Shown here piece after piece: positions 18,597-26,737 of a stretch of 64,000 bases of DNA. This DNA is from Brevibacillus laterosporus. GTDB taxonomy: Bacteria; Bacillota; Bacilli; Brevibacillales; Brevibacillaceae. The stretch lies in assembly GCF_030489605.1 (NCBI RefSeq), contig NZ_JAUKFY010000002.1, positions 186,001-250,000 on the forward strand. Reading direction: 5' to 3'. Numbering within the stretch: position 1 is the stretch's first letter; each line of letters begins with the position of its first letter. The notes under the pieces are model-generated. The model saw only the letters and a list, made by a program, of their open reading frames with translations, had not been told where the DNA came from and searched no databases. The position numbers and the translations under genes were made by a program.

Positions 18597-19892
18597 TTGA
18601 TGAAAATCATTACCAACGCAACCGTAATCACTGTTAATGAACAGAATGAGGTTATTTATAATGGAGCGGTTGGCTTTGATGGGGGAAAAATTACATATGT
18701 AGGTAAAACGCCAGAGGATTTATCAGCATATGACGAGATCATTGACGGAACTAATAAATATCTAATGCCAGGATTAATTAATACACATGGTCACGTAGGC
18801 ATGTCTTTACTGCGCGGATTTGCGGATGACCTGCCTTTAAAACAATGGCTGGAAGAAAAAATGTGGCCAATGGAAGGTCAGTTTACAGCAGAGCATGTGA
18901 AATGGGGTACAGCTATTTCCATTATTGAAATGATCCGTACCGGTACAACTACCTTTGTAGATATGTATGATCATATGGATACAGTAGCACAGGAAGTGGA
19001 AGCATCCGGGATGCGCGGTGTGCTATGCCGTGGGGTAATTGGTTTCTGCTCAGAAGAAGAACGTCAGCAGAAATTGCAAGAAGCCGCATCTTTCGCATCA
19101 CGTTGGAACGGTGCAGCCAATGGCCGCATCCATACAATGATGTCGCCGCATGCTCCTTATACGTGCTCTCCTGAGTACATCCAGCAAATCCTGGAGAAGG
19201 CTATCGAGTTAAACGTACCATTACATATCCATATGTCTGAATCAAAAGCAGAAGTAGAGCAAAACGTTCAGGATTACGGTGTGCGTCCTGTTGCTCACTT
19301 GGAAAATCTAGGTGTATTTAATCACCCTACACTAGTTGCCCATGCTGTACATTTAACGGATGAGGAAATTGATACATTGGCTAAATATAATGTTAAAGTA
19401 GCTCATAATCCGATTAGTAACTTAAAATTGGCAAGTGGTGTAGCAAGAGTACCTGAGATGCTTGCGAAGGGTGTTTGTGTAAGTTTGGCAACTGACAGCT
19501 CAGCGAGTAACAACAACTTGAATCTATTTGAAGAGCTAAAATTAGCAGCTATCCTGCATAAGGGTGTTTCCTATGACCCAGAAGTGGTTCCAGCAGAAGA
19601 AGCGCTTCGTATGGCTACACGTTATGCTGCAGATGCTGTGTTCCAAAAAGACAGCTTAGGGTCCTTGGAAGTAGGGAAAAAAGCAGATATGATAATGCTA
19701 AATGCTGCCCAAGCACATTTCCAACCGGCAAATGATCCGATTTCCCATGTTGTTTATGCAGCAAATGGCTATGATGTAACAGATACAATTGTTGATGGGC
19801 ATTTCTTAATGAAAGATAAAGAGTTAATCACAATGGATGAACAAAAAGCAATCGCTGAAGTGAACCGTGTATTTGCGTTATTAAAGCAATAA
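18597..19892 (+). CDS. mtaD: 5-methylthioadenosine/S-adenosylhomocysteine deaminase
   Basis: This amidohydrolase deaminates methylthioadenosine and S-adenosylhomocysteine in methionine-SAM recycling. The protein of about 431 residues shows the metal motif LINTHGHVGMSLLRG, the His-containing PLHIHMSESKAEVE, VAHAVHLTDEEI and the metal Asp in LATDSSASNNNLN. The start is uncertain: TTG 18597 is about 10 bases after AGGGAG and ATG 18600 follows at once; GTG 18588 is too close to the site. It stands 34 bases past rex and could share its transcript. A related aminohydrolase is possible, but the motif set fits MtaD best. Confidence 0.9.
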   Translation: MMKIITNATVITVNEQNEVIYNGAVGFDGGKITYVGKTPEDLSAYDEIIDGTNKYLMPGLINTHGHVGMSLLRGFADDLPLKQWLEEKMWPMEGQFTAEHVKWGTAISIIEMIRTGTTTFVDMYDHMDTVAQEVEASGMRGVLCRGVIGFCSEEERQQKLQEAASFASRWNGAANGRIHTMMSPHAPYTCSPEYIQQILEKAIELNVPLHIHMSESKAEVEQNVQDYGVRPVAHLENLGVFNHPTLVAHAVHLTDEEIDTLAKYNVKVAHNPISNLKLASGVARVPEMLAKGVCVSLATDSSASNNNLNLFEELKLAAILHKGVSYDPEVVPAEEALRMATRYAADAVFQKDSLGSLEVGKKADMIMLNAAQAHFQPANDPISHVVYAANGYDVTDTIVDGHFLMKDKELITMDEQKAIAEVNRVFALLKQ

Positions 19893-19927
19893 GCTCATAA
19901 AAAGCTGCCCTATCCATATGGCAAAGG

Positions 19928-19956
19928 CTCCTGCCAAGTGGTTGAGACGGCAGGAG
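19928..19956. terminator. Perfect 8-bp hairpin after mtaD, opposite to a small minus-strand frame
   Basis: CTCCTGCC (19928-19935) pairs with GGCAGGAG (19949-19956). There is no long T-run on either side, so it is only a possible terminator for mtaD or for the small minus-strand frame at 19997-20176. Confidence 0.4.
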
Positions 19957-19996
19957 ACAGTGCAGTGTAGGTGCGGTGTGTAGGCAGAGAAAAAAT

Positions 19997-20176
19997 TTAA
20001 TCCGTCCGTTGCATCTCTGTTTGCCATAAATCTGTAAGTGAGGAGTGGCGAACAGAGAGCGTAGCGGTAGGTGGCAAGGTACGCAGCGGTGAGGATAGAC
20101 CTGCCCAGGATTCGTACAAATCGTTTTGTTCCCAACCCTGTTTAGGTAGGGCAAGGCTCCTGTCGGTTTGATTCAC
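19997..20176 (-). CDS. Candidate small protein, 59 residues
   Basis: A minus-strand frame begins at GTG 20176 and ends in TAA at 19997. The strongest evidence is the ribosome site: AAGGAGGTGA (plus-strand complement at 20181-20190) stands 7 bases from the GTG, as good as any in the window. The 59-residue product is rich in Ser, Thr, Leu and Gln, with a WEQNDLYESWAGL segment, and has no signal peptide or recognised domain. Upstream, CATACTA at 20209-20203 equals the sigma-F/sigma-G -10 consensus, although the -35 is weak. It lies in a 416-base gap between two plus-strand genes. Chance cannot be excluded. Confidence 0.5.
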   Translation of the reverse strand: MNQTDRSLALPKQGWEQNDLYESWAGLSSPLRTLPPTATLSVRHSSLTDLWQTEMQRTD

Positions 20177-20308
20177 ACGCTCACCTCCTTGTGGTGTACT
20201 GATAGTATGGCTACTTCTCATGACTCTATAATTAGTAAGTTTTCCACGTGGTTCTAAAACCTTCTTGTATCTCATAATTGTTAGGAGATACGTAAGGGAG
20301 GGGTGCCC

Positions 20309-21013
20309 ATGTATGTGAAACAACGGTATCTTTGGATGTTGGTGCCAATATTAGCCTGCTTATTTGGTTTGGGAGTATTACTGGGACAAGCAGCAGATAA
20401 GATATCTGTAGCACAAGATAGGACGAATGAGTCAATTGATAAAAGTAGCTGGAATGAAGATCAAAATAACACCAATCTAAAACAATTGATTGACCAACTT
20501 TTTGTAGAGAAAGCAACTCCATTTGGAGTTAAGATACAAAATCAGCCTTTTACAGGGAGCTATCGAGGCAATCACTTTCAACTTACTGGTGCTTTGCAGG
20601 GAAAAAAAGTGAAAATTGAACGTAACAATCGAGGTGCTTTGCTCGTCATAGATAATGAACAACGGGAATTGAACGTACTGCCTTATGCTTTGTTTACACC
20701 AACTGAGCATGCCTCGCTCTTGAAAGATCAAATCTCCCAGCTACAGCCTGTCCCACTCGCTTCAAGAGATGAAGCAGGTTTGCGAGGGTATAACGTTAGA
20801 CTACAGCCAGAAAAAGTCAAAGACCTTTTAAGAGAATGGTTGGGATCTTCTTTTCCAGCAGAAAATGAACTTGTACAATTACAGCAATCAACTACAATTA
20901 ATTATCAATTGTGGTATGATGATGAAAGAAAACAGTTGAAGCGTATGGTCGTCTTGCTTTATTTGAAGAATCAGAAGGGCGATAGATCAGATCAACTGAT
21001 TTTTAATTTTTAG
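20309..21013 (+). CDS. Uncharacterised membrane-anchored extracytoplasmic protein
   Basis: The 234-residue protein has one N-terminal membrane anchor (about residues 7-28, LWMLVPILACLFGLGVLLG) and then a soluble extracytoplasmic part. The latter has alternating beta-like stretches (PFTGSYRGNHFQLTGALQGKKV, then VIDNEQREL) and ends with YQLWYDDERKQLKRMVVLLY. I do not recognise the family. ATG 20309 is chosen for AAGGGAGGGG just upstream. It is 18 bases before the YpmB-like gene and close to two further membrane proteins, so it may belong to the same cell-envelope unit. Confidence 0.8.
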   Translation: MYVKQRYLWMLVPILACLFGLGVLLGQAADKISVAQDRTNESIDKSSWNEDQNNTNLKQLIDQLFVEKATPFGVKIQNQPFTGSYRGNHFQLTGALQGKKVKIERNNRGALLVIDNEQRELNVLPYALFTPTEHASLLKDQISQLQPVPLASRDEAGLRGYNVRLQPEKVKDLLREWLGSSFPAENELVQLQQSTTINYQLWYDDERKQLKRMVVLLYLKNQKGDRSDQLIFNF

Positions 21014-21031
21014 GGAAGTAGGAGAATCATT

Positions 21032-21514
21032 GTGTGGAAACGCATCTTGATCATTTCAGCATGTGCGCTTGTCGTGCTAGGCGCATCCCTGTATCAGCTA
21101 CTTTCCAGCTTATTGTCTGAGCGTCACACGTTAGAAGCAGAGGCCAGAGCATTAGTAGCAGAAAAAACAAACATTGCTGAGATCGATACGATAGAAGAAT
21201 ATCGAGGACGGGAAGCCTATATTGTCGTTACAGGAAAAAACAAGGCAGGAACCCCGGTGGTGGCTTGGTTTAGCAAAGAACACGTCACATTTGACTTACT
21301 GGAAAAAGCTTTTCCGCGAACGAAAGTTAAACAATTAGCGGAAGCCTCTTATCCCGGAGCACAGATCGAACGTATTGTACCAGGTATAGAGGGTGATAAG
21401 AAACTGTGGGAAGTCACTTTAGTGGACAAGCAAAATCGTTACAACTACGTATATTATGATTTTTTGACTGGTCAAAAAATACGGGCATATACGTTAAATA
21501 TTCCAAAATCATAA
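21032..21514 (+). CDS. ypmB: YpmB-like DUF5590 membrane-anchored protein
   Basis: The 160-residue protein has an N-terminal anchor (about residues 4-24) and a PepSY-like extracytoplasmic domain, with YIVVTGKNKAGTPVVAWF and a C-terminal YNYVYYDFLTGQKIRAY. Size, topology and location between dinG and aspB match B. subtilis YpmB. The start is GTG 21032 after AGGAG. PepSY-type domains are often linked to protease inhibition or metal handling, but no function is established for YpmB. The FtsH-like protease gene 0.7 kb downstream makes a proteolysis link worth considering. Confidence 0.8.
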   Translation: MWKRILIISACALVVLGASLYQLLSSLLSERHTLEAEARALVAEKTNIAEIDTIEEYRGREAYIVVTGKNKAGTPVVAWFSKEHVTFDLLEKAFPRTKVKQLAEASYPGAQIERIVPGIEGDKKLWEVTLVDKQNRYNYVYYDFLTGQKIRAYTLNIPKS

Positions 21515-21518
21515 GATG

Positions 21519-21547
21519 ACCCGTTCCTTCTGGAAAGGGTTTTCTTA
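21519..21547 (+). terminator. Intrinsic terminator after ypmB-like gene
   Basis: ACCC...TTCC (21519-21527) pairs with GGAA...GGGT (21532-21540) with one mismatch, followed by TTTTCTT. It lies 5 bases past the stop and separates ypmB from the next transcription unit. Confidence 0.75.
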
Positions 21548-21713
21548 CTTTATCACCGTTTTTTTATTCCTGAAATGGAATTGGTCACAGTTCCAGCAAA
21601 TACATAGCAAAAAGGTACCATAAAAATGCTATACTTGGTTTCGTAACTGATAATAAAGCCGCATTGAACGGAACAGATAAAAGTTTTTATGAGTAAAGAA
21701 AGGGGAGTTATTG

Positions 21714-22244
21714 GTGAAATTACGTAAAGTACCTATGTTACTGTCACTGCTTGCCGCACTTACGCTCCTCTTTGGTGGCTGGTTTCTATACCAGAAGATG
21801 CAGGTAGAAAGTCCATTGAGAGAAAAGGCACAACAACTAACATCGGCTACCTTAGTCGATTTTAAGATGAATAAAGAGCGTGTTGATATGAAGCTCCAAG
21901 TCACAAATCCAGATAAATTTGTAGAAGAATACCCGGACCTGTTAAAAACACTTCAAGCCTATGCACGCGGGAGGGCATTTGATATAATGCTTACCAATCA
22001 AGCTGATTCACTCAAGCCGGTCTGGAATGAAGGGCTATTTGGACTAACGGAAGCCATCGAAGGTAGGGCTTATAGTAAAATTCCTACCATTTTAGCTCAA
22101 ATGAAAGATCGATATAAGCTTGATAAAGCATTTGGACGAATTGACGATGCAAATGTTTATATTTTTTTGAAGCGAGGAACTGATGAATATTACCAAATTA
22201 TTCCTCGTAAACAGTCAACAAGCGAGGTGGCAAACCTTGGGTAA
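21714..22244 (+). CDS. Uncharacterised single-pass membrane protein upstream of the FtsH-like gene
   Basis: The 176-residue protein has one N-terminal membrane segment (about residues 8-27, SLLAALTLLFGGWFLYQ) and an extracytoplasmic or cytoplasmic domain of about 145 residues. That domain has an NPDKFVEEYPDLLKTLQAYARG helix region and an aromatic end (YIFLKRGTDEYYQII). No family was recognised. GTG 21714 is about 7 bases after AGGGGAG. Its 3' end overlaps the longest form of the FtsH-like gene by 62 bases, or by 8 bases if that gene starts at TTG 22237. The two are therefore almost certainly cotranscribed and coupled. Confidence 0.8.
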   Translation: MKLRKVPMLLSLLAALTLLFGGWFLYQKMQVESPLREKAQQLTSATLVDFKMNKERVDMKLQVTNPDKFVEEYPDLLKTLQAYARGRAFDIMLTNQADSLKPVWNEGLFGLTEAIEGRAYSKIPTILAQMKDRYKLDKAFGRIDDANVYIFLKRGTDEYYQIIPRKQSTSEVANLG

Positions 22245-23733
22245 AGAAATATTGTTTGGTGTAGTGCCAGCGGTTATCGTTTTCTTGCTGTTTTTGGGTA
22301 TTAATATTGGACCATTTTTGCTGTTTGGGGCAATTTTAGCAGGTACATACTTGTTGTTTTCCAAACAAGGAGGCATGCAGATTGGTTCTGGTAAAAGCAA
22401 AAGTGGTAGTCAGGTTGTGAGGAAATCCAATATTACATTTGCGGATATCGGAGGACAGCAACGTGCAAAAAAAGAAATCAAGGAAGCCTTAGATTTTTTG
22501 CTCCATAAGGATGCGATCGCTCAATACGGAATTCGTCCTTTAAAGGGTGTGCTGTTAACGGGACCTCCTGGAACAGGTAAAACGTTGATGGCAAAGGCTG
22601 CCGCTAATTATACGAATTCTGCATTTGTTGCAGCATCTGGCTCACAATTTGTAGAGATGTACGTAGGGGTAGGAGCTCAGCGTATTCGTGAATTGTTTAA
22701 GGAAGTTCGTGCTTTAGCTGAGAAAAACAATCAAGACAGCGGGATTATTTTTATTGACGAAATCGACGTTATTGGTGGAAAACGCGATGGTCAGCAGCAA
22801 AGAGAATATGATCAAACCTTAAACCAGCTGTTAACCGAAATGGATGGTATGACAACAAGTGAAAAACCGCGCATACTCATTATGGCGGCAACGAACCGAA
22901 AAGATATGCTTGATGCAGCATTATTGCGTCCAGGTCGTTTTGATCGTCACATCCAGGTCGATTTGCCTGATAAGCCGGCCCGTGAACAAATATTAACCAT
23001 ACACACGGAAAATAAACCACTTGCGCTTGACGTAAAATTGGAAAAAGTGGCGCAAGAAACATTTGGCTTCTCCGGTGCCCAATTAGAAAGTGTGTGTAAT
23101 GAAGCTGCTATTTATGCAATGCGTGACAAATCTGATAAAGTGATGCAAAGTCATTTTTCACTTGCTATCGATAAGGTTATGATGGGGGAAATGACTGATC
23201 GTGAAGCGCCTCAGACTGAGAAAGAGCGGGTAGCGATTCATGAATTGGGGCATGCTATTGTAAGCGAACGAGTACGTCCTGGCTCCGTGTCACAGGTAAC
23301 ATTAACCCCTCGCGGACAAGCATTGGGTTACGTCCGTCAAAATCCAATGGACGATCATTATCTTTATACCCGTGAGTATATGGAAGGACAGATTATGGTT
23401 TGCCTTGCAGGTGCAGTGTCAGAAGAAATTTATTATGGCGGACGTAGCACGGGGTCTAAAAATGATTTTGAACAAGCCCTGCAAATGGCGCAAGAAATCG
23501 TTCAAAGTGGTATGTCTAGATTAGGGATTATTAATATGCAATATGCGGATAAAAATGCAGTCCATCAAGAAGTACATTCTATCATTGAAGGATTGCTTGA
23601 AAAAACGCGGTCTTTGCTGAGCGAACATGATTCAGTTTATCGCTATAGTCTGCAGGTGTTATTGGAGGCTGAAGTGTTAAGTGGTGATCAATTTCGCGAA
23701 AAGCTGGCCGAAATAGATATGGTAGTAGCGTAA
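22183..23733 (+). CDS. Compact FtsH-like AAA+ zinc metalloprotease
   Basis: The protein (516 residues, or about 498 from TTG 22237) has two adjacent membrane helices at residues 22-60 with almost no loop between them. An AAA+ domain follows: GPPGTGKT at 127-134, pore loop MYVGVG, Walker B IIFIDEID, and RPGRFDRH in the second region of homology. An M41 peptidase has HELGH at 353-357 and STGSKNDFEQA as the third ligand region. Canonical FtsH has a large extracytoplasmic domain between the helices and is about 640 residues; here it is missing. All catalytic residues are kept. ATG 22183 (GAGGA site) and TTG 22237 (AGGTGG site) are both plausible starts. Confidence 0.88.
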   Translation: MNITKLFLVNSQQARWQTLGKEILFGVVPAVIVFLLFLGINIGPFLLFGAILAGTYLLFSKQGGMQIGSGKSKSGSQVVRKSNITFADIGGQQRAKKEIKEALDFLLHKDAIAQYGIRPLKGVLLTGPPGTGKTLMAKAAANYTNSAFVAASGSQFVEMYVGVGAQRIRELFKEVRALAEKNNQDSGIIFIDEIDVIGGKRDGQQQREYDQTLNQLLTEMDGMTTSEKPRILIMAATNRKDMLDAALLRPGRFDRHIQVDLPDKPAREQILTIHTENKPLALDVKLEKVAQETFGFSGAQLESVCNEAAIYAMRDKSDKVMQSHFSLAIDKVMMGEMTDREAPQTEKERVAIHELGHAIVSERVRPGSVSQVTLTPRGQALGYVRQNPMDDHYLYTREYMEGQIMVCLAGAVSEEIYYGGRSTGSKNDFEQALQMAQEIVQSGMSRLGIINMQYADKNAVHQEVHSIIEGLLEKTRSLLSEHDSVYRYSLQVLLEAEVLSGDQFREKLAEIDMVVA

Positions 23734-23735
23734 TG

Positions 23736-23763
23736 ACCGATGGATTCATCTATCGGTTTTTCT
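23736..23763 (+). terminator. Intrinsic terminator after the FtsH-like gene
   Basis: ACCGATGGA pairs with TCTATCGGT (23736-23756; one mismatch) and is followed directly by TTTTTCTTTT. It begins only a few bases after the stop codon. Confidence 0.85.
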
Positions 23764-23845
23764 TTTGTCAATTAAAAAAGAATGGTCATGTTTCTCTTTC
23801 CTACATACAATATCGTATTCATGACAATAAGGAAAGGATAAGAAT

Positions 23846-24895
23846 ATGGCTAAACAAAACTTACAAAAGCAGAATATTAAAAACAGGCAAAGGAAGTTGA
23901 AAAAGAAAAACAAAGCTCTTCAAGAGTTAGATGCACTGGAAACAGCCTTGATTAATAATTGGATTGATGATAGTTCCGATTTTTACATCCAAGAGGAGGA
24001 GACCTCCATTCCTCACTCGGCAAATGACGTGAAGACATTGCTACAGGAGTCTTCTCAAATGGAAATTTATAAGCCTAACCGCTCACAGCCCAAAAAGCGA
24101 AAGCAACGAAGTCGCCGAAAGCCAAAACGTTACTCTTCTAAGCGAAGCCCGACATATTCGGATCTTAAATTAGTTTCATCAAAAATTCCACAAAGTCAGC
24201 AGCACTTCATTACAAAATGGAATGATGATGAAAAAAGTAATGACGAGGAGTCACCTTATTCTGGAGTACCATCCTATTATGAGGAAAGTGATTGTAAGCT
24301 TGTTGATGCAAAACCAAGTATAGACGATCAAATTTTTTCCCAGCTTCCGCATCAAGTTGCGCAAATTATGTGTACAATGCCAGAGGTTTTCGGATTGACA
24401 GAGCAACATTTGCAACCTTTGGCCGTACTGACTCGACATTTGCAAGATTTTTTAAACGCTGAGAAAAAGATAGAAGGTGAGCAAGCAGTATCAAATCAAT
24501 CAGATGCTTCTGTTGTAGATGCTTCTATTGTGGAAAATCAAATTGCTAGCGATCCTTCTAGTGATCCATCTCAGGTGTTGCTGGATCAACCACCGAATCA
24601 GTTGGAAATAATAGATCTGCAACAAGTCGGAAAAGAAAGTTTTACGTTACAACAAGGTCGCGTGAGAACAAGCTTGACAATCAATTTAACAGAACCATTT
24701 CAAGAGAAGGAATATGTATTTATGGCAACGACAGATATACCTTTTTGTTTTGTCGTTGTAGAGAAGAAGGAGTCAGATAAAGTAACTATTGAAATCATAC
24801 GTCAAATTGCTAATCGTGAGGTATCTGGACAGGTGGAATGGATAGCAATCGGTACAAAAAGAGTAGAGAATCAGATGGTTGAAATAGTGGAGTAG
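23846..24895 (+). CDS. Uncharacterised protein with basic N-terminus and a WIAIG-type beta domain
   Basis: This 349-residue protein has no signal peptide. Residues 1-30 and 80-105 are extremely basic (NRQRKLKKKNKAL, PKKRKQRSRRKPKRYSSKR). The middle is acidic and low in complexity, with Ser, Asp and Gln runs and direct near-repeats (SVVDASIV). Residues about 270-349 look like a beta-sandwich with FCFVVVEKK and VEWIAIGTK. A WIAIG ending is seen in H-type lectin-like domains, so a resemblance is possible but unproven. The AAGGAAAGGA site fits ATG 23846. A strong terminator follows. It converges with another unknown gene at 25536-26519. Confidence 0.75.
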   Translation: MAKQNLQKQNIKNRQRKLKKKNKALQELDALETALINNWIDDSSDFYIQEEETSIPHSANDVKTLLQESSQMEIYKPNRSQPKKRKQRSRRKPKRYSSKRSPTYSDLKLVSSKIPQSQQHFITKWNDDEKSNDEESPYSGVPSYYEESDCKLVDAKPSIDDQIFSQLPHQVAQIMCTMPEVFGLTEQHLQPLAVLTRHLQDFLNAEKKIEGEQAVSNQSDASVVDASIVENQIASDPSSDPSQVLLDQPPNQLEIIDLQQVGKESFTLQQGRVRTSLTINLTEPFQEKEYVFMATTDIPFCFVVVEKKESDKVTIEIIRQIANREVSGQVEWIAIGTKRVENQMVEIVE

Positions 24896-24926
24896 CAATT
24901 TGACGAGTTAGAGATAATACGAACTA

Positions 24927-24965
24927 GAAACACCATGGAGGCCATGGTGTTTCGGTCTTCTCTTT
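24927..24965. terminator. Strong intrinsic terminator
   Basis: GAAACACCATGG (24927-24938) and CCATGGTGTTTC (24942-24953) form a perfect 12-bp stem with a 3-base loop, then a pyrimidine-rich tail TCTTCTCTTTTT. It ends the 23846 gene. Confidence 0.88.
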
Positions 24966-25246
24966 TTACTAAAGGAAAGCCTCTTACTAAAGCAAGCGAA
25001 TCAATGTCTGAAGATGCTCTTGCCTGTTGAGCTTCTGAAGAGATAGGCTGAAAAAAGTCGTATCAACGCTATTATGAATGACGGTAATTGGAGCCGTGTT
25101 ACATAGATATTAAACCGCTGTTGGTCGGTAGGAGTAGGGTACAATATCTGAACGGATTGAGTACCATGGAAGATGGACAGAGAGGGATGGCTTCATTATT
25201 TCAGGAGTGCGGCTTATAAATCACAGGTCCGTATATTGTGCCGCTT
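24966..25246. other. Gene-free stretch with possible decayed coding sequence
   Basis: There is no intact frame here. One plus-strand frame, read from 24968, looks protein-like between in-frame stops (for example IDIKPLLVGRSRVQYLNGL and MASLFQECGL), which suggests a decayed gene. I could not tie it to a known family. The stretch lies between two convergent unknown genes. Confidence 0.3.
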
Positions 25247-25591
25247 TTAACCTGCATTGCGCCTCTGTTGTTTCAACAACAATAATCGTGTCATCGTGAT
25301 TCCCTCGGCATAATCCTTATACTTGCGGTACTGTCTGCTGTAAGATATACTTGGGAAACATCCGGTGTCATGTTCATGCCGCGATAGTAGTGTAAAAACA
25401 TTCAGTTTCGTTACCATTGAAAAAATATCACGATTGCGCCATTCAGTATTTACTCCCACCAACGGTTTACAGTCGCCAAAATGATTAATATTTTCATTTT
25501 CTAGCCAACTGGGTGTGTACGTATTCCAGAAAAGATTAACGCTTTGAAAATAAGACCACAACGTTTTTCTGGTGCTTTCCGGTTGGCACAA
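25247..25591 (-). pseudogene. Out-of-frame continuation of the 25536-26519 gene, possible frameshift remnant
   Basis: A 114-codon minus-strand frame overlaps the last 56 bases of the unknown gene at 25536-26519 and continues past its stop in another frame. It starts at a TTG inside that gene with no ribosome site. Yet its sequence is protein-like beyond the overlap (NTYTPSWLENENINHFG, PLVGVNTEWRNRDIFSM). This pattern fits a frameshift or late nonsense change that split one longer gene. An independent gene is less likely. Unsure. Confidence 0.4.
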
Positions 25592-26519
25592 AATATATTT
25601 TCTTTAATGTATGGTTACTCTGAATCGTAAAGGTATAGTTTATTTGAGAGGGATGCTTTTTCAACGCAGGGGCTTGTTCCTTTTGTTCTAGGCAAGTTTG
25701 TTCAATAGGGACAGCATTATCTTGTTTTGTTACTATTTGTTTTTCCATTGGCATTTTTTCTGTTTCTTCCTTGCGAATGGCACTTGCCTTACTTTCGAGC
25801 ATCTGTTCAAAAAGGGCGGGTTCATGAACAGGGAGCAGAGGTTGAGTTGCTTCATTTGCGATATTTTCAGGGAGGGGTAATTTCTTCTCGGAAATGACTC
25901 CGTACATATAACAAGTTAAGCTGTTCATTTCATAATATTGCTTCCATTCGTTATACAGCTCAGATGCCATTTTTTCTACGAAAGCAAGGAAGAGAGTGGC
26001 TTGCTTAGTAGCAAGACCGATAAGTAAATTTCGGGGATAAAGATAGGTGCGATCTCGCCGAGCACTTTTGCCCCCATCTTTTACCTTGAGCTGTCCAGAT
26101 GAGAGCAGGTAGAGATTCTCCTTAACCGGATCACTTTGTTCAGAACTTATTTTTTTTAAGATGGAAAGTATCTGTATTAGCTTCAACAATAATTCTTTAG
26201 GTATGATCTTTGATTGTAGATATTCACGCAAATCAATTTCGGTAATTTGTTTTAATACATTGTAATTGTTGTCGCTCTCAGAGCTGGCTGGGAGTAAGTC
26301 CGTATGTTGTCCAACTGGCAAAACGCAATCCTTACCTTCACAATCCTTTTGCTCTCCGGACATCTTGGCGAAAATACTATTCATTAATTCGAGGACATCC
26401 CCTTTTTTCTCTGTGTCTATTGATTGTACCGGGGTCGGATTTACTACTTCCACATCTTGATTTACTTTTGGGATTACCCAAATGAGAGCTAGGCATTTAA
26501 GGAAATTGTTATACTCCAA
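25536..26519 (-). CDS. Uncharacterised protein, possibly shortened at the C-terminus
   Basis: The gene starts at TTG 26519 with AAGGAGGGG 7-8 bases upstream, a clear ribosome site. The 327-residue product has a short hydrophobic start, a cysteine pair (CEGKDC) near residue 60 and a helical middle part with a basic segment (KVKDGGKSARRDRTYLYPR). A conserved-looking helix follows (LFLAFVEKMASELYNEWKQYY near 195), then a Gln/Glu/Lys-rich tail and a final NYTFTIQSN stretch. I do not recognise the family. The frame that continues beyond its stop (25247-25591) suggests truncation. It converges with the 23846 gene and diverges from aspB. Confidence 0.7.
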   Translation of the reverse strand: MEYNNFLKCLALIWVIPKVNQDVEVVNPTPVQSIDTEKKGDVLELMNSIFAKMSGEQKDCEGKDCVLPVGQHTDLLPASSESDNNYNVLKQITEIDLREYLQSKIIPKELLLKLIQILSILKKISSEQSDPVKENLYLLSSGQLKVKDGGKSARRDRTYLYPRNLLIGLATKQATLFLAFVEKMASELYNEWKQYYEMNSLTCYMYGVISEKKLPLPENIANEATQPLLPVHEPALFEQMLESKASAIRKEETEKMPMEKQIVTKQDNAVPIEQTCLEQKEQAPALKKHPSQINYTFTIQSNHTLKKIYFVPTGKHQKNVVVLFSKR

Positions 26520-26737
26520 AAGATCCCCTCCTTACTGCTGCATTGCAGTATATTTGATACCTTTATTAGATGCACCAACTCCCATAGTCGTTCATAAAAT
26601 AGTCGCTTGTACGTTTGATATTAGCCCTTAAGATTCTATAACGAAGAACTATACATCTATATCTATGTGTGATAGGCTAACATTAAAGTATTTGGCATTT
26701 TTTATAACACGACGTTACCAGGAGGTTCAGGTTTTCC

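Noticed and set aside
19828-20154. Minus-strand 108-codon frame across the end of mtaD
   Set aside because: It overlaps the real mtaD gene and lacks a ribosome site. The neighbouring 59-residue frame in another phase has the good site and was reported instead.
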